Shown here one piece after another: positions 5,467-10,499 of a stretch of DNA of 10,499 bases. The translations under genes and the position numbers were made by a program. The stretch spans positions 1 to 10,499 of the forward strand of contig JASLGJ010000083.1 of assembly GCA_030150085.1 (NCBI GenBank), read 5' to 3'. This DNA is from Candidatus Elarobacter sp. GTDB lineage: Bacteria > Vulcanimicrobiota > Vulcanimicrobiia > Vulcanimicrobiales > Vulcanimicrobiaceae. The notes under the pieces are model-generated. The model made no database searches, was not told the DNA's origin, and saw nothing but the letters and a program-made list of their open reading frames with translations. Within the stretch, counting starts at the first letter, position 1; every line of letters starts with the position of its first letter.

Positions 5467-6596
5467 GCCCGGGCGCGGCGCCGCTCGCGCGCGCGGCCCT
5501 GGCCCTGGAGCCGGGGCTGGTCTACCTCAACCACGCGGCGGTCGGGGTGCTGCCCGTCGCGACCCGCGACGCGCTGCGCGCCATGCTCGACGACCACGCC
5601 GCGCGCGGCGTGCTGGGCGTCGGCCCGCGCGAGGCCGAGCTGCCCGCCTACCGCGCGCGCGTGGCGGAGTTCGTCGGCGGGCGCGGCGCCGAGGTCGCCC
5701 TGCTGCGCACCACCGGCGAGGGCGCGACGATCCTGGCCCAGGGCCTGGACTTGGTCCCGGGCGACGAGGTCGTGCTGGGGGCGAACGAGTTCGGGGCCAA
5801 CGCCTACCCCTGGTTCGCGTTGCGCGCGCGCGGCGTGACCGTCACCCAGCTCCCGCCCGGGCGGCGCATGACGCCCGCCGCGCTGCGCGCCGCGCTCTCG
5901 CCGCGCACCCGCCTGGTGGCCGTCTCGTGGGTCGCCTTCGACGACGGCTACCGGCACGACCTGACCGCCCTGGCCGAGGTCGCGCACGGCGGCGGCGCGC
6001 TGTTCGCGGTCGACGCGATCCAGGGCTTGGGGCCGTTCCCGCTCGACGTCGCGGCGAGCGGAATCGACGCGCTGTACGGGGGCGGGCCGAAGTGGCTGCT
6101 CGCCACCCAGGGGATCGCCTTCCTGTGGCTGCGCGCGGCGCTGCTCGAGCGGGTCGCGCTGCGCCTGCCCGGCTGGCGCTCGATGGCCGACATGTGGGAC
6201 TACCTGGCCTACGACCAGCCGCTCGCGCCGGACGCCTCGCGCTACGAGGCCGGCACGCCCAACCTGCTCGGCGCGCTCGCGCTGGCCACCTCGATCGGCG
6301 TGCTCGCCGAGGCCGGGGTGGAGCACATCGCGGCCCACGTGCTGGCGCTCACCGACCGGCTCGTCGACGGCCTGCGCGCGCGCGGCTACGAGGTGCTGAG
6401 CGACCGCTCGCGCGAGGACGTCAAGTCGGCCATCGTGCGCTTCCGCAGAGCGGGAACCGATCACGCCGCGCTGGGCGAGCGCCTGGCGCAAGCCGGCTTC
6501 GTCGTCACCGCGCGCCCCGCCGCGCTGCGCGTCTCGCCGCACGGCTACAACACCGCCGCCGAGATCGACGCCCTGCTCGAAGCGCTGCCGGGCTGA
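5463..6596 (+). CDS. Class V PLP-dependent aminotransferase-like enzyme (no catalytic Cys)
   Basis: A 377-residue fold-type I PLP enzyme of the class V (NifS/SufS, isopenicillin N epimerase, kynureninase-like) superfamily. Visible elements in order: the N-terminal YLNHAAVG; TTGEGA (T83-T84) for cofactor phosphate; FAVDAIQ with D184, which pairs with the pyridine nitrogen, and Q187; the Schiff-base lysine K210 in GGGPKWLL; RYEAGTPN (260-267), the substrate/domain motif; and ALRVSPHGYNT near the end with the expected Arg. I see no cysteine anywhere in the protein, including the loop where SufS-type desulfurases carry theirs, so cysteine desulfurase activity is unlikely; an epimerase, lyase or aminotransferase is more plausible. 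The TTG start at 5463 overlaps the upstream stop (TTGA); no ATG or GTG is available before the conserved N-terminus. It is the last gene of the phoU operon and converges with the DUF1345 gene (3-bp gap). The substrate is unknown. Confidence 0.87.
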   Translation: MSPGAAPLARAALALEPGLVYLNHAAVGVLPVATRDALRAMLDDHAARGVLGVGPREAELPAYRARVAEFVGGRGAEVALLRTTGEGATILAQGLDLVPGDEVVLGANEFGANAYPWFALRARGVTVTQLPPGRRMTPAALRAALSPRTRLVAVSWVAFDDGYRHDLTALAEVAHGGGALFAVDAIQGLGPFPLDVAASGIDALYGGGPKWLLATQGIAFLWLRAALLERVALRLPGWRSMADMWDYLAYDQPLAPDASRYEAGTPNLLGALALATSIGVLAEAGVEHIAAHVLALTDRLVDGLRARGYEVLSDRSREDVKSAIVRFRRAGTDHAALGERLAQAGFVVTARPAALRVSPHGYNTAAEIDALLEALPG

Positions 6597-6599
6597 GCG

Positions 6600-7247
6600 C
6601 TACTTGCCCCCGCCGCCGGACAAGATGCCGGCCAGCACGTTGATGACCATCCCGACGATCACCGAGTTGTACGCGAACGAGATGATCGAGTGGAACAGCA
6701 CCTCACGCCGCACGACGGTCGTCGTCACCTCGACGTCGGAGACCGCGAACGCCGTGCCGATGCAGAACGAGAAGTAGGCGAAGTCGAAATCCGACGGCTC
6801 CGCTCCGCCGGGGAAGGTGAACCCGCCCTCGGGCTCGCCGTCGTCGTCGGCGTCGTGGTAGAACAGGTGCGCGTAGCGGAAGGTGTAGACGGTGTGGACG
6901 AGCACCCAGCCCAGCGCGATCGCGCCGATGCCCAAAACGTAGGCTTCCCACTTCTCGAACGAGTTCTGGACGCGCGGCCCATGGCCGAGGATGCCCACCG
7001 CGGCCACCAGTCCGACCACCACCGCGAGCATGACGATCAGGAAGATCAGGTTGCGCCCGGGATCGTCGAGCGCCGCTCGGGCGCGGCTCAGGCGGGCGTC
7101 GCACGCCAGCGTGGTGCGCCAGAAGAAGAGCGTCAGGCTCAGCACGCCCGCGTCGTAGGCCGCCACGAAGCGCGTCGCGCCCAGCAGCCAGCTCGGCACG
7201 AGGAAGAACACCGCCACGCCGATCAGCGCCGAGACGCCGAAGGACAT
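6600..7247 (-). CDS. DUF1345 integral membrane protein
   Basis: A 215-residue membrane protein matching DUF1345: an N-terminal hydrophobic pair (about 3-23 and 28-45), two more segments (66-87 and 103-124), then the family signature LVHTVYTFRYAHLFY, an acidic loop (HDADDDGEPE), FTFPGGAEPSDFDFAYFSFCIGTAFAVSDVEVT, and a last segment (183-208, LFHSIISFAYNSVIVGMVINV). The biochemical role of the family is not known. The frame is open far upstream, but only ATG 7245-7247 is a normal start after the stop of the ATP-grasp gene. Family resemblance may begin slightly earlier (HGRFLHRL), so a non-standard CTG start closer to that stop is possible. No good Shine-Dalgarno is seen, which fits translation coupled to the upstream gene 62 bp away. 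It probably forms an operon with the ATP-grasp gene and converges on the PLP-enzyme gene. Family call good, start moderate. Confidence 0.85.
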   Translation of the reverse strand: MSFGVSALIGVAVFFLVPSWLLGATRFVAAYDAGVLSLTLFFWRTTLACDARLSRARAALDDPGRNLIFLIVMLAVVVGLVAAVGILGHGPRVQNSFEKWEAYVLGIGAIALGWVLVHTVYTFRYAHLFYHDADDDGEPEGGFTFPGGAEPSDFDFAYFSFCIGTAFAVSDVEVTTTVVRREVLFHSIISFAYNSVIVGMVINVLAGILSGGGGK

Positions 7248-7309
7248 CAGGCGGTGCAGGAACCGCCCGTGCGGGGTCAGCGTGTAGTGCGCGACCCCGG
7301 CGGCCTGGC

Positions 7310-8764
7310 TCAGAAACCGTCCTCGGCCAGCCGGCAGGGCGCCATGATCGCGTCGGTCATGCCGTGGATCACCCGCTTGTCGGCCGGCGCGACGGTGGCC
7401 AGCACGCCGCCCAGGCGCGTCTTGTCGCCGGTCACGAAGTAGTACGGGCACAGCCGCACGCGGCCGTCCATCTCGACGATCTCGCGCTTGGAGCGGGCCA
7501 GGTAGGGCACCCGCACCCGGCGGCCCTTGTGGAAGCGCTGCAGGATGTGGGGCGTCTTGTCGAACGCGGCGAGCGCGCCGTGCAGCGCGTCGCGCCAGGC
7601 CTCGCGCGGCATGTCGTTGGCGACCTTGACCCCGCGCGAGCCCCAGGCGAACTCGCTGAAGCCCGACGGCTTGATGACGTAGTCGCGCTCGCTCTTGCCC
7701 AGGTCCTCGAGCTGCGCCCAGTCGTGAACCGGCACGCCGCCCGCGCTCAGGTCGGCGATCACGGCCTGGGGCGGGAGCGGGCGCGGGTCGACGATCCAGG
7801 TGCGCGGGAAGATCCCCAGCAGCCGCTCGTCGACCGCTTCGCCCAGCTCGGCCCGCCAGAGCGCGCGCAGATTGGGGTGGTGGAAGAGCGCGAAGGAGGC
7901 TTTCTCCTCCATGTGCGCCTTGGGCGGGGGGGTCAGCTTGACCCGGTTGTGGCGCGCCGCGTAGAGCATCAGCTCGCTCTTGGGCACGTTGAGCAGGTCG
8001 AACAGCTCGAAGTTGCGGTACAGGACGTCGATCTTTTCCTCGCGCCCGTCGGGCTGGCGCACGAACAGCGCGTCCTCGGTGAAGACGATGTCCTGCGGCT
8101 TGCAGACCACCGCCTCGGCCAGCCCGAGCGCGTCGATCCGCTTGGCGAGCCAGGTCAGCTCGCCGCGGTAGTCGGCCGACTCCTCGCTCACGACCAGCGC
8201 CGCGGTGGGCCGCTCGCTGCCGCCGGCCGCGGCCAGCATGGCGGCGAAGCTCTCGGCCATCCCGTCGCTCCCGCCGACCGTGTCGATCCCGATCTCGCAG
8301 TACGTGCGCGCCATCGCGCCGACGAAGCCCATCCCGCCCGGGACCGAGTCCAGCTCGCTTGCGACGTAGCCGTCGTCGGTCAGGATCAGGTCGGGGCGGA
8401 TGACCCGCGGCACTTCTTGCTTGAAGCGGTTCTGGCGGGCCAGCTTGACGATCGCCTCGGGCTTGCCGCGGTCGAGCTCCTCGGCGATGAAGGCCGGGGC
8501 CGTGCCGCGCGCGCTGCGCAGGTAGAGCGCGTTGAGGGCCCGGTAGAAGGCCAGCAGGTCGTCGCCCAGGGTCTCGATCGCGCCCAGCGTCTTGGGCGCG
8601 AGAGGGAACGGGTCGGGGGCGACCCGCCAGGCCACGCCGTCGTCGGCGCCGTCGGGGATGCGGAACAGTCCGCGCGGCAGGTGTTCGGTCAGGTACTCGG
8701 CCCGGCCGGTCGCGTCCAGCTCGGGGGTCACGCTGGTACAGGGCATCAGCGTCGTCGACACCAC
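7310..8764 (-). CDS. Glutathionylspermidine synthase-like ATP-grasp protein
   Basis: A 484-residue protein that I read as a circularly permuted ATP-grasp of the glutathionylspermidine-synthase type (C-N ligase fold), from motif order rather than a close match. RPDLILTDDGYVASELD (123-139) parallels the substrate-side 'R-D-dG-E' strand. VVSEES..YRGELTWLA and IDVLYRNFELFDL (246-257) parallel the middle region. KLTPPPKAHMEEKASFAL (276-293, with K288) parallels the Lys-containing helix. YVIKPSG (K365) followed by EFAWGSRGVKV parallels the ATP-binding lysine and glycine loop, and LQRFHKGRRVRVPY the next strand. The predicted chemistry is ATP-driven amide-bond formation; the substrate is unknown, and nothing shows it is glutathione or spermidine. 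The frame starts with tandem GTGs (8764, 8761); an in-frame ATG lies at 8744-8746. A small hairpin with GGGG in its loop precedes the first GTG. It follows a small secreted protein and precedes a DUF1345 membrane protein on the same strand. Confidence 0.72.
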   Translation of the reverse strand: MVSTTLMPCTSVTPELDATGRAEYLTEHLPRGLFRIPDGADDGVAWRVAPDPFPLAPKTLGAIETLGDDLLAFYRALNALYLRSARGTAPAFIAEELDRGKPEAIVKLARQNRFKQEVPRVIRPDLILTDDGYVASELDSVPGGMGFVGAMARTYCEIGIDTVGGSDGMAESFAAMLAAAGGSERPTAALVVSEESADYRGELTWLAKRIDALGLAEAVVCKPQDIVFTEDALFVRQPDGREEKIDVLYRNFELFDLLNVPKSELMLYAARHNRVKLTPPPKAHMEEKASFALFHHPNLRALWRAELGEAVDERLLGIFPRTWIVDPRPLPPQAVIADLSAGGVPVHDWAQLEDLGKSERDYVIKPSGFSEFAWGSRGVKVANDMPREAWRDALHGALAAFDKTPHILQRFHKGRRVRVPYLARSKREIVEMDGRVRLCPYYFVTGDKTRLGGVLATVAPADKRVIHGMTDAIMAPCRLAEDGF

Positions 8765-8766
8765 AT

Positions 8767-8781
8767 TTCTGTGCCCCAGAA
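8767..8781 (-). promoter_or_regulatory. Small hairpin before the ATP-grasp start codon
   Basis: TTCTG (8767-8771) and CAGAA (8777-8781) form a 5-bp stem with a 5-nt loop. In the minus-strand transcript the purine-rich GGGG that could serve as Shine-Dalgarno sits at the stem-loop boundary, about 8-10 nt before the GTG at 8764. It might modulate translation; the stem is weak and may be chance. Confidence 0.25.
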
Positions 8782-8824
8782 CCAGGTTCGGCGCGCCAGG
8801 TTGCGGAGCGCGGGCGAGCGTGCG

Positions 8825-9196
8825 CTACTTGAGCGGGGTCGCGCCGGGCAGCAGCAGGGCGTGCTCGATCGAGACCGCGCCGCCCCGGTAGGCGAGCGTC
8901 AGGTGCAGGGTGGCGTTGATGCCCAGCGGCGCCAGGGCCGCGTCGTCGACGGCGCGCGAGACGGCCGCGCCGCTGAGCACGTCGATCGTGGTCGCGCGGG
9001 CGAAGCTGCCCGAGCCGCCCTTGAACGACTCGCTGACCGCCAGCTTTCCGCCCTCCGGGGCGGCGGCGCAGACGGTCACCACGACCGCCTTGCCGCTCAC
9101 GTCGAAGGTGTCGTGCGCGCAGCGCTGCGCCGGTTGGGCGGCGGCGGGAGCGGCGCCCAGGGCCAGGAGCGCGAGGACCGCGGCGAAGCTGCGCAT
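8825..9196 (-). CDS. Small secreted protein of unknown function
   Basis: A 123-residue protein that I do not recognise. Residues 1-20 are a clear signal peptide (MRSF, then AAVLALLALGAAP, AAA before the likely cleavage). The mature part of about 100 residues has two cysteines (C26 and C43) that could form a disulfide. Alternating hydrophobic and polar stretches (KAVVVTVCAA, GKLAVSESFKG, ATLHLTLAYRGGAVSIEHALLL) suggest a beta-rich fold. The frame is open further upstream, but the residues before MRSF are arginine-rich and spoil the signal peptide, so I start at ATG 9194-9196. It lies 60 bp upstream of the ATP-grasp gene on the same strand and may share its transcript, and it diverges from the HAD phosphatase gene. 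The signal peptide and codon pattern support a real gene; the function is open. Confidence 0.72.
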   Translation of the reverse strand: MRSFAAVLALLALGAAPAAAQPAQRCAHDTFDVSGKAVVVTVCAAAPEGGKLAVSESFKGGSGSFARATTIDVLSGAAVSRAVDDAALAPLGINATLHLTLAYRGGAVSIEHALLLPGATPLK

Positions 9197-9291
9197 GATA
9201 GTAGGGCAACGCGTTCGACGCCGGCCTCGTTGCACTCCCTCGGGGCCGATCGAGACGGACCTCCGCCGCCTGACGTTCACGGAATCGACCA

Positions 9292-10122
9292 ATGCCGCCA
9301 TCCACGCCGCCCCCCGCCATCGACCTCATCGCGCTCGACCTCGACGGCACGCTGCTCGCGCCCGACGAGTCGATCAGCCCCCGCAACCGCAAGGCCATCG
9401 CGGCCGCCCTGGCCGCCGGGATCCGGGTCGTCCTGGTGACCGGACGGGGCGTCGACACCCCGATCCGGGTCTCCAAGGACCTCGGGCTCAACCTGCCGGT
9501 GATCTGCTGCCACGGCGCGCTGACCAAGGATTTCGGGGCCAACAAGATCCTCGAGCACGTCCCCGTCCCGCTCCAGTACGCCAAGCCCATGATCGCCTTC
9601 GCCGAAGCGCAGGGGCTGGCGGTGGCGGTCTACCACGACGAGGCCTTCTACCGCCTGGAAGGCTCGAAGGTCTTCATGGACGACATGCGCGGGCCGGGCT
9701 GGCACGAGGCGCCCTCGCTGAGCGCGATCCTCAAGGACGGCGCGCCGACCTTCATCCGCTTCCTGGGCCCGGAGGCGGTGGCGCGCATGCAGCGCGAGTT
9801 CGGCGACCTGCCGCTGGCCTTCCGCTACGAGACCTGGCAAGACTTCGTCGAGTGCGCGGTGCTCAACCGCGAGGCGAGCAAGAAGAACGCCCTGGCCAAG
9901 CTCTGCGCCGACTTCGGCGTCTCCGCCGAGCGCGTGCTGGCGGTGGGCGACTCGCGCAACGACGTGCCGATGCTGCGCTGGGCCGGGATCGGGGTGGCGA
10001 TGGGCAACGCCCTGCCCGAGGTGCGCGAGGCGGTGCGCTACGTCACCTCGACCAACGACCGCGACGGCGTGGCCCAGGCCGTCGAGCGGTTCGCCCTGCC
10101 GGCGGCGAAGAAGACGGCCTGA
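9292..10122 (+). CDS. Cof-type HAD hydrolase (HAD-IIB phosphatase)
   Basis: A 276-residue haloacid-dehalogenase phosphatase of the Cof subfamily, which hydrolyses small phosphorylated metabolites such as sugar phosphates or PLP in the cytosol. All four motifs are present: motif I ALDLDGTLL (nucleophile D16, acid/base D18), motif II VLVTGRG (T50), motif III lysine K197 in ASKKNAL, and motif IV VGDSRNDVPML (D220, N223, D224), followed by GIGVAMGNA. The segment between motifs II and III (about 85-185) is the large IIB cap, which decides the substrate. The ATG at 9292 has a weak GGA 8 nt upstream. The stop overlaps the ATG of the next small gene by one base (TGATG), so the two are coupled. The 95-bp divergent space to the secreted-protein gene must carry the promoters; I see no convincing -10/-35 pair there. 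The family is certain; the substrate cannot be inferred. Confidence 0.93.
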   Translation: MPPSTPPPAIDLIALDLDGTLLAPDESISPRNRKAIAAALAAGIRVVLVTGRGVDTPIRVSKDLGLNLPVICCHGALTKDFGANKILEHVPVPLQYAKPMIAFAEAQGLAVAVYHDEAFYRLEGSKVFMDDMRGPGWHEAPSLSAILKDGAPTFIRFLGPEAVARMQREFGDLPLAFRYETWQDFVECAVLNREASKKNALAKLCADFGVSAERVLAVGDSRNDVPMLRWAGIGVAMGNALPEVREAVRYVTSTNDRDGVAQAVERFALPAAKKTA

Positions 10123-10379
10123 TGCAGCCCGCCGCCCCCAGCCCCGAGTACGAAGCCGAGCTGCGCGGCATCCTCGCCGGCCGCGACTGGCGCGCGCTGC
10201 GCGAGTTCACCCGCAAGCACAACAAGATCCCCGACGACGTCTACGAGCAGGGCGCGCACTTCTGGGAAGTGCTGCTGCACAAGCTGACCTGCAACCGGAT
10301 CGACCTGCTCGGCCTGCACGACGACTCGCGCGCCTGGCTCAAGGAGCACGACTACACCACCGATCTGGGTGGAGTCTGA
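10122..10379 (+). CDS. Uncharacterised 85-residue protein between HAD and MoaD genes
   Basis: I do not recognise this family. The 85-residue product has no signal peptide or membrane segment and looks helical, with many charged and aromatic residues: a first helix around EYEAELRGILAGRDW, then LREFTRKHNKIPDDVY, then HFWEVLLHKLTCNRIDLLGL and a final RAWLKEHDYTTDLGG. It has one Cys. The ATG overlaps the last base of the HAD stop (TGATG), which is strong evidence of a real, translationally coupled gene. The stop at 10377-10379 is 21 bp before the MoaD-like ATG. Its place between a phosphatase and a molybdopterin-synthase small-subunit-like gene suggests, but does not show, a link to cofactor metabolism. 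It could equally be an unrelated small cytosolic protein carried in the operon. Confidence 0.75.
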   Translation: MQPAAPSPEYEAELRGILAGRDWRALREFTRKHNKIPDDVYEQGAHFWEVLLHKLTCNRIDLLGLHDDSRAWLKEHDYTTDLGGV

Positions 10380-10400
10380 CGTGACGGGCGGGCGCGACCG

Positions 10401-10499
10401 ATGACGGTTCAGGTGCTGGCGTTCGCGCGGCTGCGCGAGCTGCTCGGGTTCGGCTCGCGCGCGGTCGAGGTCGCCGACAGCGCGTCGAGCGTCGCGCCG
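10401..10499 (+). CDS. moaD: MoaD-like ubiquitin-fold protein, cut by right edge
   Basis: 33 codons are visible and the frame is open to the end of the window. The start (MTVQVLAFARLRELLG, then AVEVADSASSVA) is the first beta strand, helix and second strand typical of MoaD, the small subunit of molybdopterin synthase, which carries sulfur as a C-terminal thiocarboxylate to build molybdopterin. The diagnostic C-terminal Gly-Gly is beyond the edge, so another MoaD/ThiS-type sulfur carrier remains possible. The ATG at 10401 is chosen because the GTG at 10381 is in another frame and soon meets a stop. There is only a loose GGGCGGG run as a ribosome site. It follows the 85-residue gene by 21 bp on the same strand and probably belongs to the same operon. 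Confidence 0.75.
   Translation, partial: MTVQVLAFARLRELLGFGSRAVEVADSASSVAP

Noticed and set aside
5463..6596. Annotation as cysteine desulfurase (SufS/CsdA).
   Set aside because: The protein has the fold but no cysteine at all, so the desulfurase mechanism is not possible.
7310..9196. A graspetide-type RiPP system (ATP-grasp plus short precursor).
   Set aside because: The small neighbour has a Sec-type signal peptide and no repeated Thr/Glu/Asp core motif, and the ATP-grasp resembles the glutathionylspermidine-synthase type.
9198..9203. TACTAT on the minus strand just before the secreted-protein ATG, resembling a -10 box.
   Set aside because: It ends one base before the start codon, so transcription would begin inside the gene; no -35 is properly spaced.
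9206..9233. GCAACG-N16-CGTTGC inverted repeat and an AACGCGTT palindrome in the 95-bp divergent space.
   Set aside because: Six-base arms with a long spacer are expected by chance in this composition, and no regulator is adjacent.
7364..9439. A 691-codon plus-strand frame opposite the ATP-grasp gene.
   Set aside because: Antisense shadow with no recognisable motif; the opposite strand carries the conserved ATP-grasp elements.
6600..9590. A 996-codon minus-strand frame suggesting one giant membrane protein.
   Set aside because: Only the last 215 codons are coding (DUF1345). The rest is an out-of-frame reading of the ATP-grasp and secreted-protein genes and is Arg/Pro-rich.

Overview
The window is about 10.5 kb of very GC-rich, gene-dense bacterial DNA. 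I find 13 protein-coding genes (two cut by the window edges), no RNA genes, no mobile elements and no CRISPR. Several genes start with GTG or TTG, gaps are short, and several stop/start pairs overlap. The gene mix is chromosomal housekeeping and envelope genes. A copper-amine-oxidase 'stalk' domain protein, a DUF2249-Crp regulator and a Cys-free class V aminotransferase fit a poorly cultivated GC-rich phylum. Eremiobacterota (WPS-2) is my guess, but this is inference and not demonstrated.

Region 1 (1-3566). On the minus strand, a DUF2249-Crp/Fnr fusion regulator lies 37 bp upstream of a secreted prolyl oligopeptidase (S9A) that runs off the left edge. A membrane-anchored TlpA/ResA-type thioredoxin diverges from the regulator. 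The short space between the divergent genes holds a perfect 22-bp dyad, a plausible operator. The thioredoxin gene converges on an enoyl-CoA hydratase gene, and a 9-bp inverted repeat contains both stop codons.

Region 2 (3558-6596). The minus-strand enoyl-CoA hydratase diverges from a tightly coupled plus-strand operon: PhoU, a secreted stalk-domain protein (GTGA overlap) and a class V PLP enzyme (TTGA overlap). An extended -10 motif sits almost on the PhoU start codon, so a leaderless transcript is possible.

Region 3 (6600-9196, minus). A small secreted protein of unknown function, a glutathionylspermidine-synthase-like ATP-grasp protein and a DUF1345 membrane protein lie in that transcriptional order. 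They converge on the PLP-enzyme gene.

Region 4 (9292-10499, plus). A Cof-type HAD phosphatase overlaps by one base with an uncharacterised 85-residue protein, followed after 21 bp by the start of a MoaD-like protein cut by the right edge.

I see no obvious new defence, mobile or biosynthetic system. The best leads are the DUF2249-Crp regulator with its candidate operator, the PhoU/stalk/PLP operon, the ATP-grasp/DUF1345 pair, and the small protein beside MoaD. No stretch longer than 300 bases lacks a gene.
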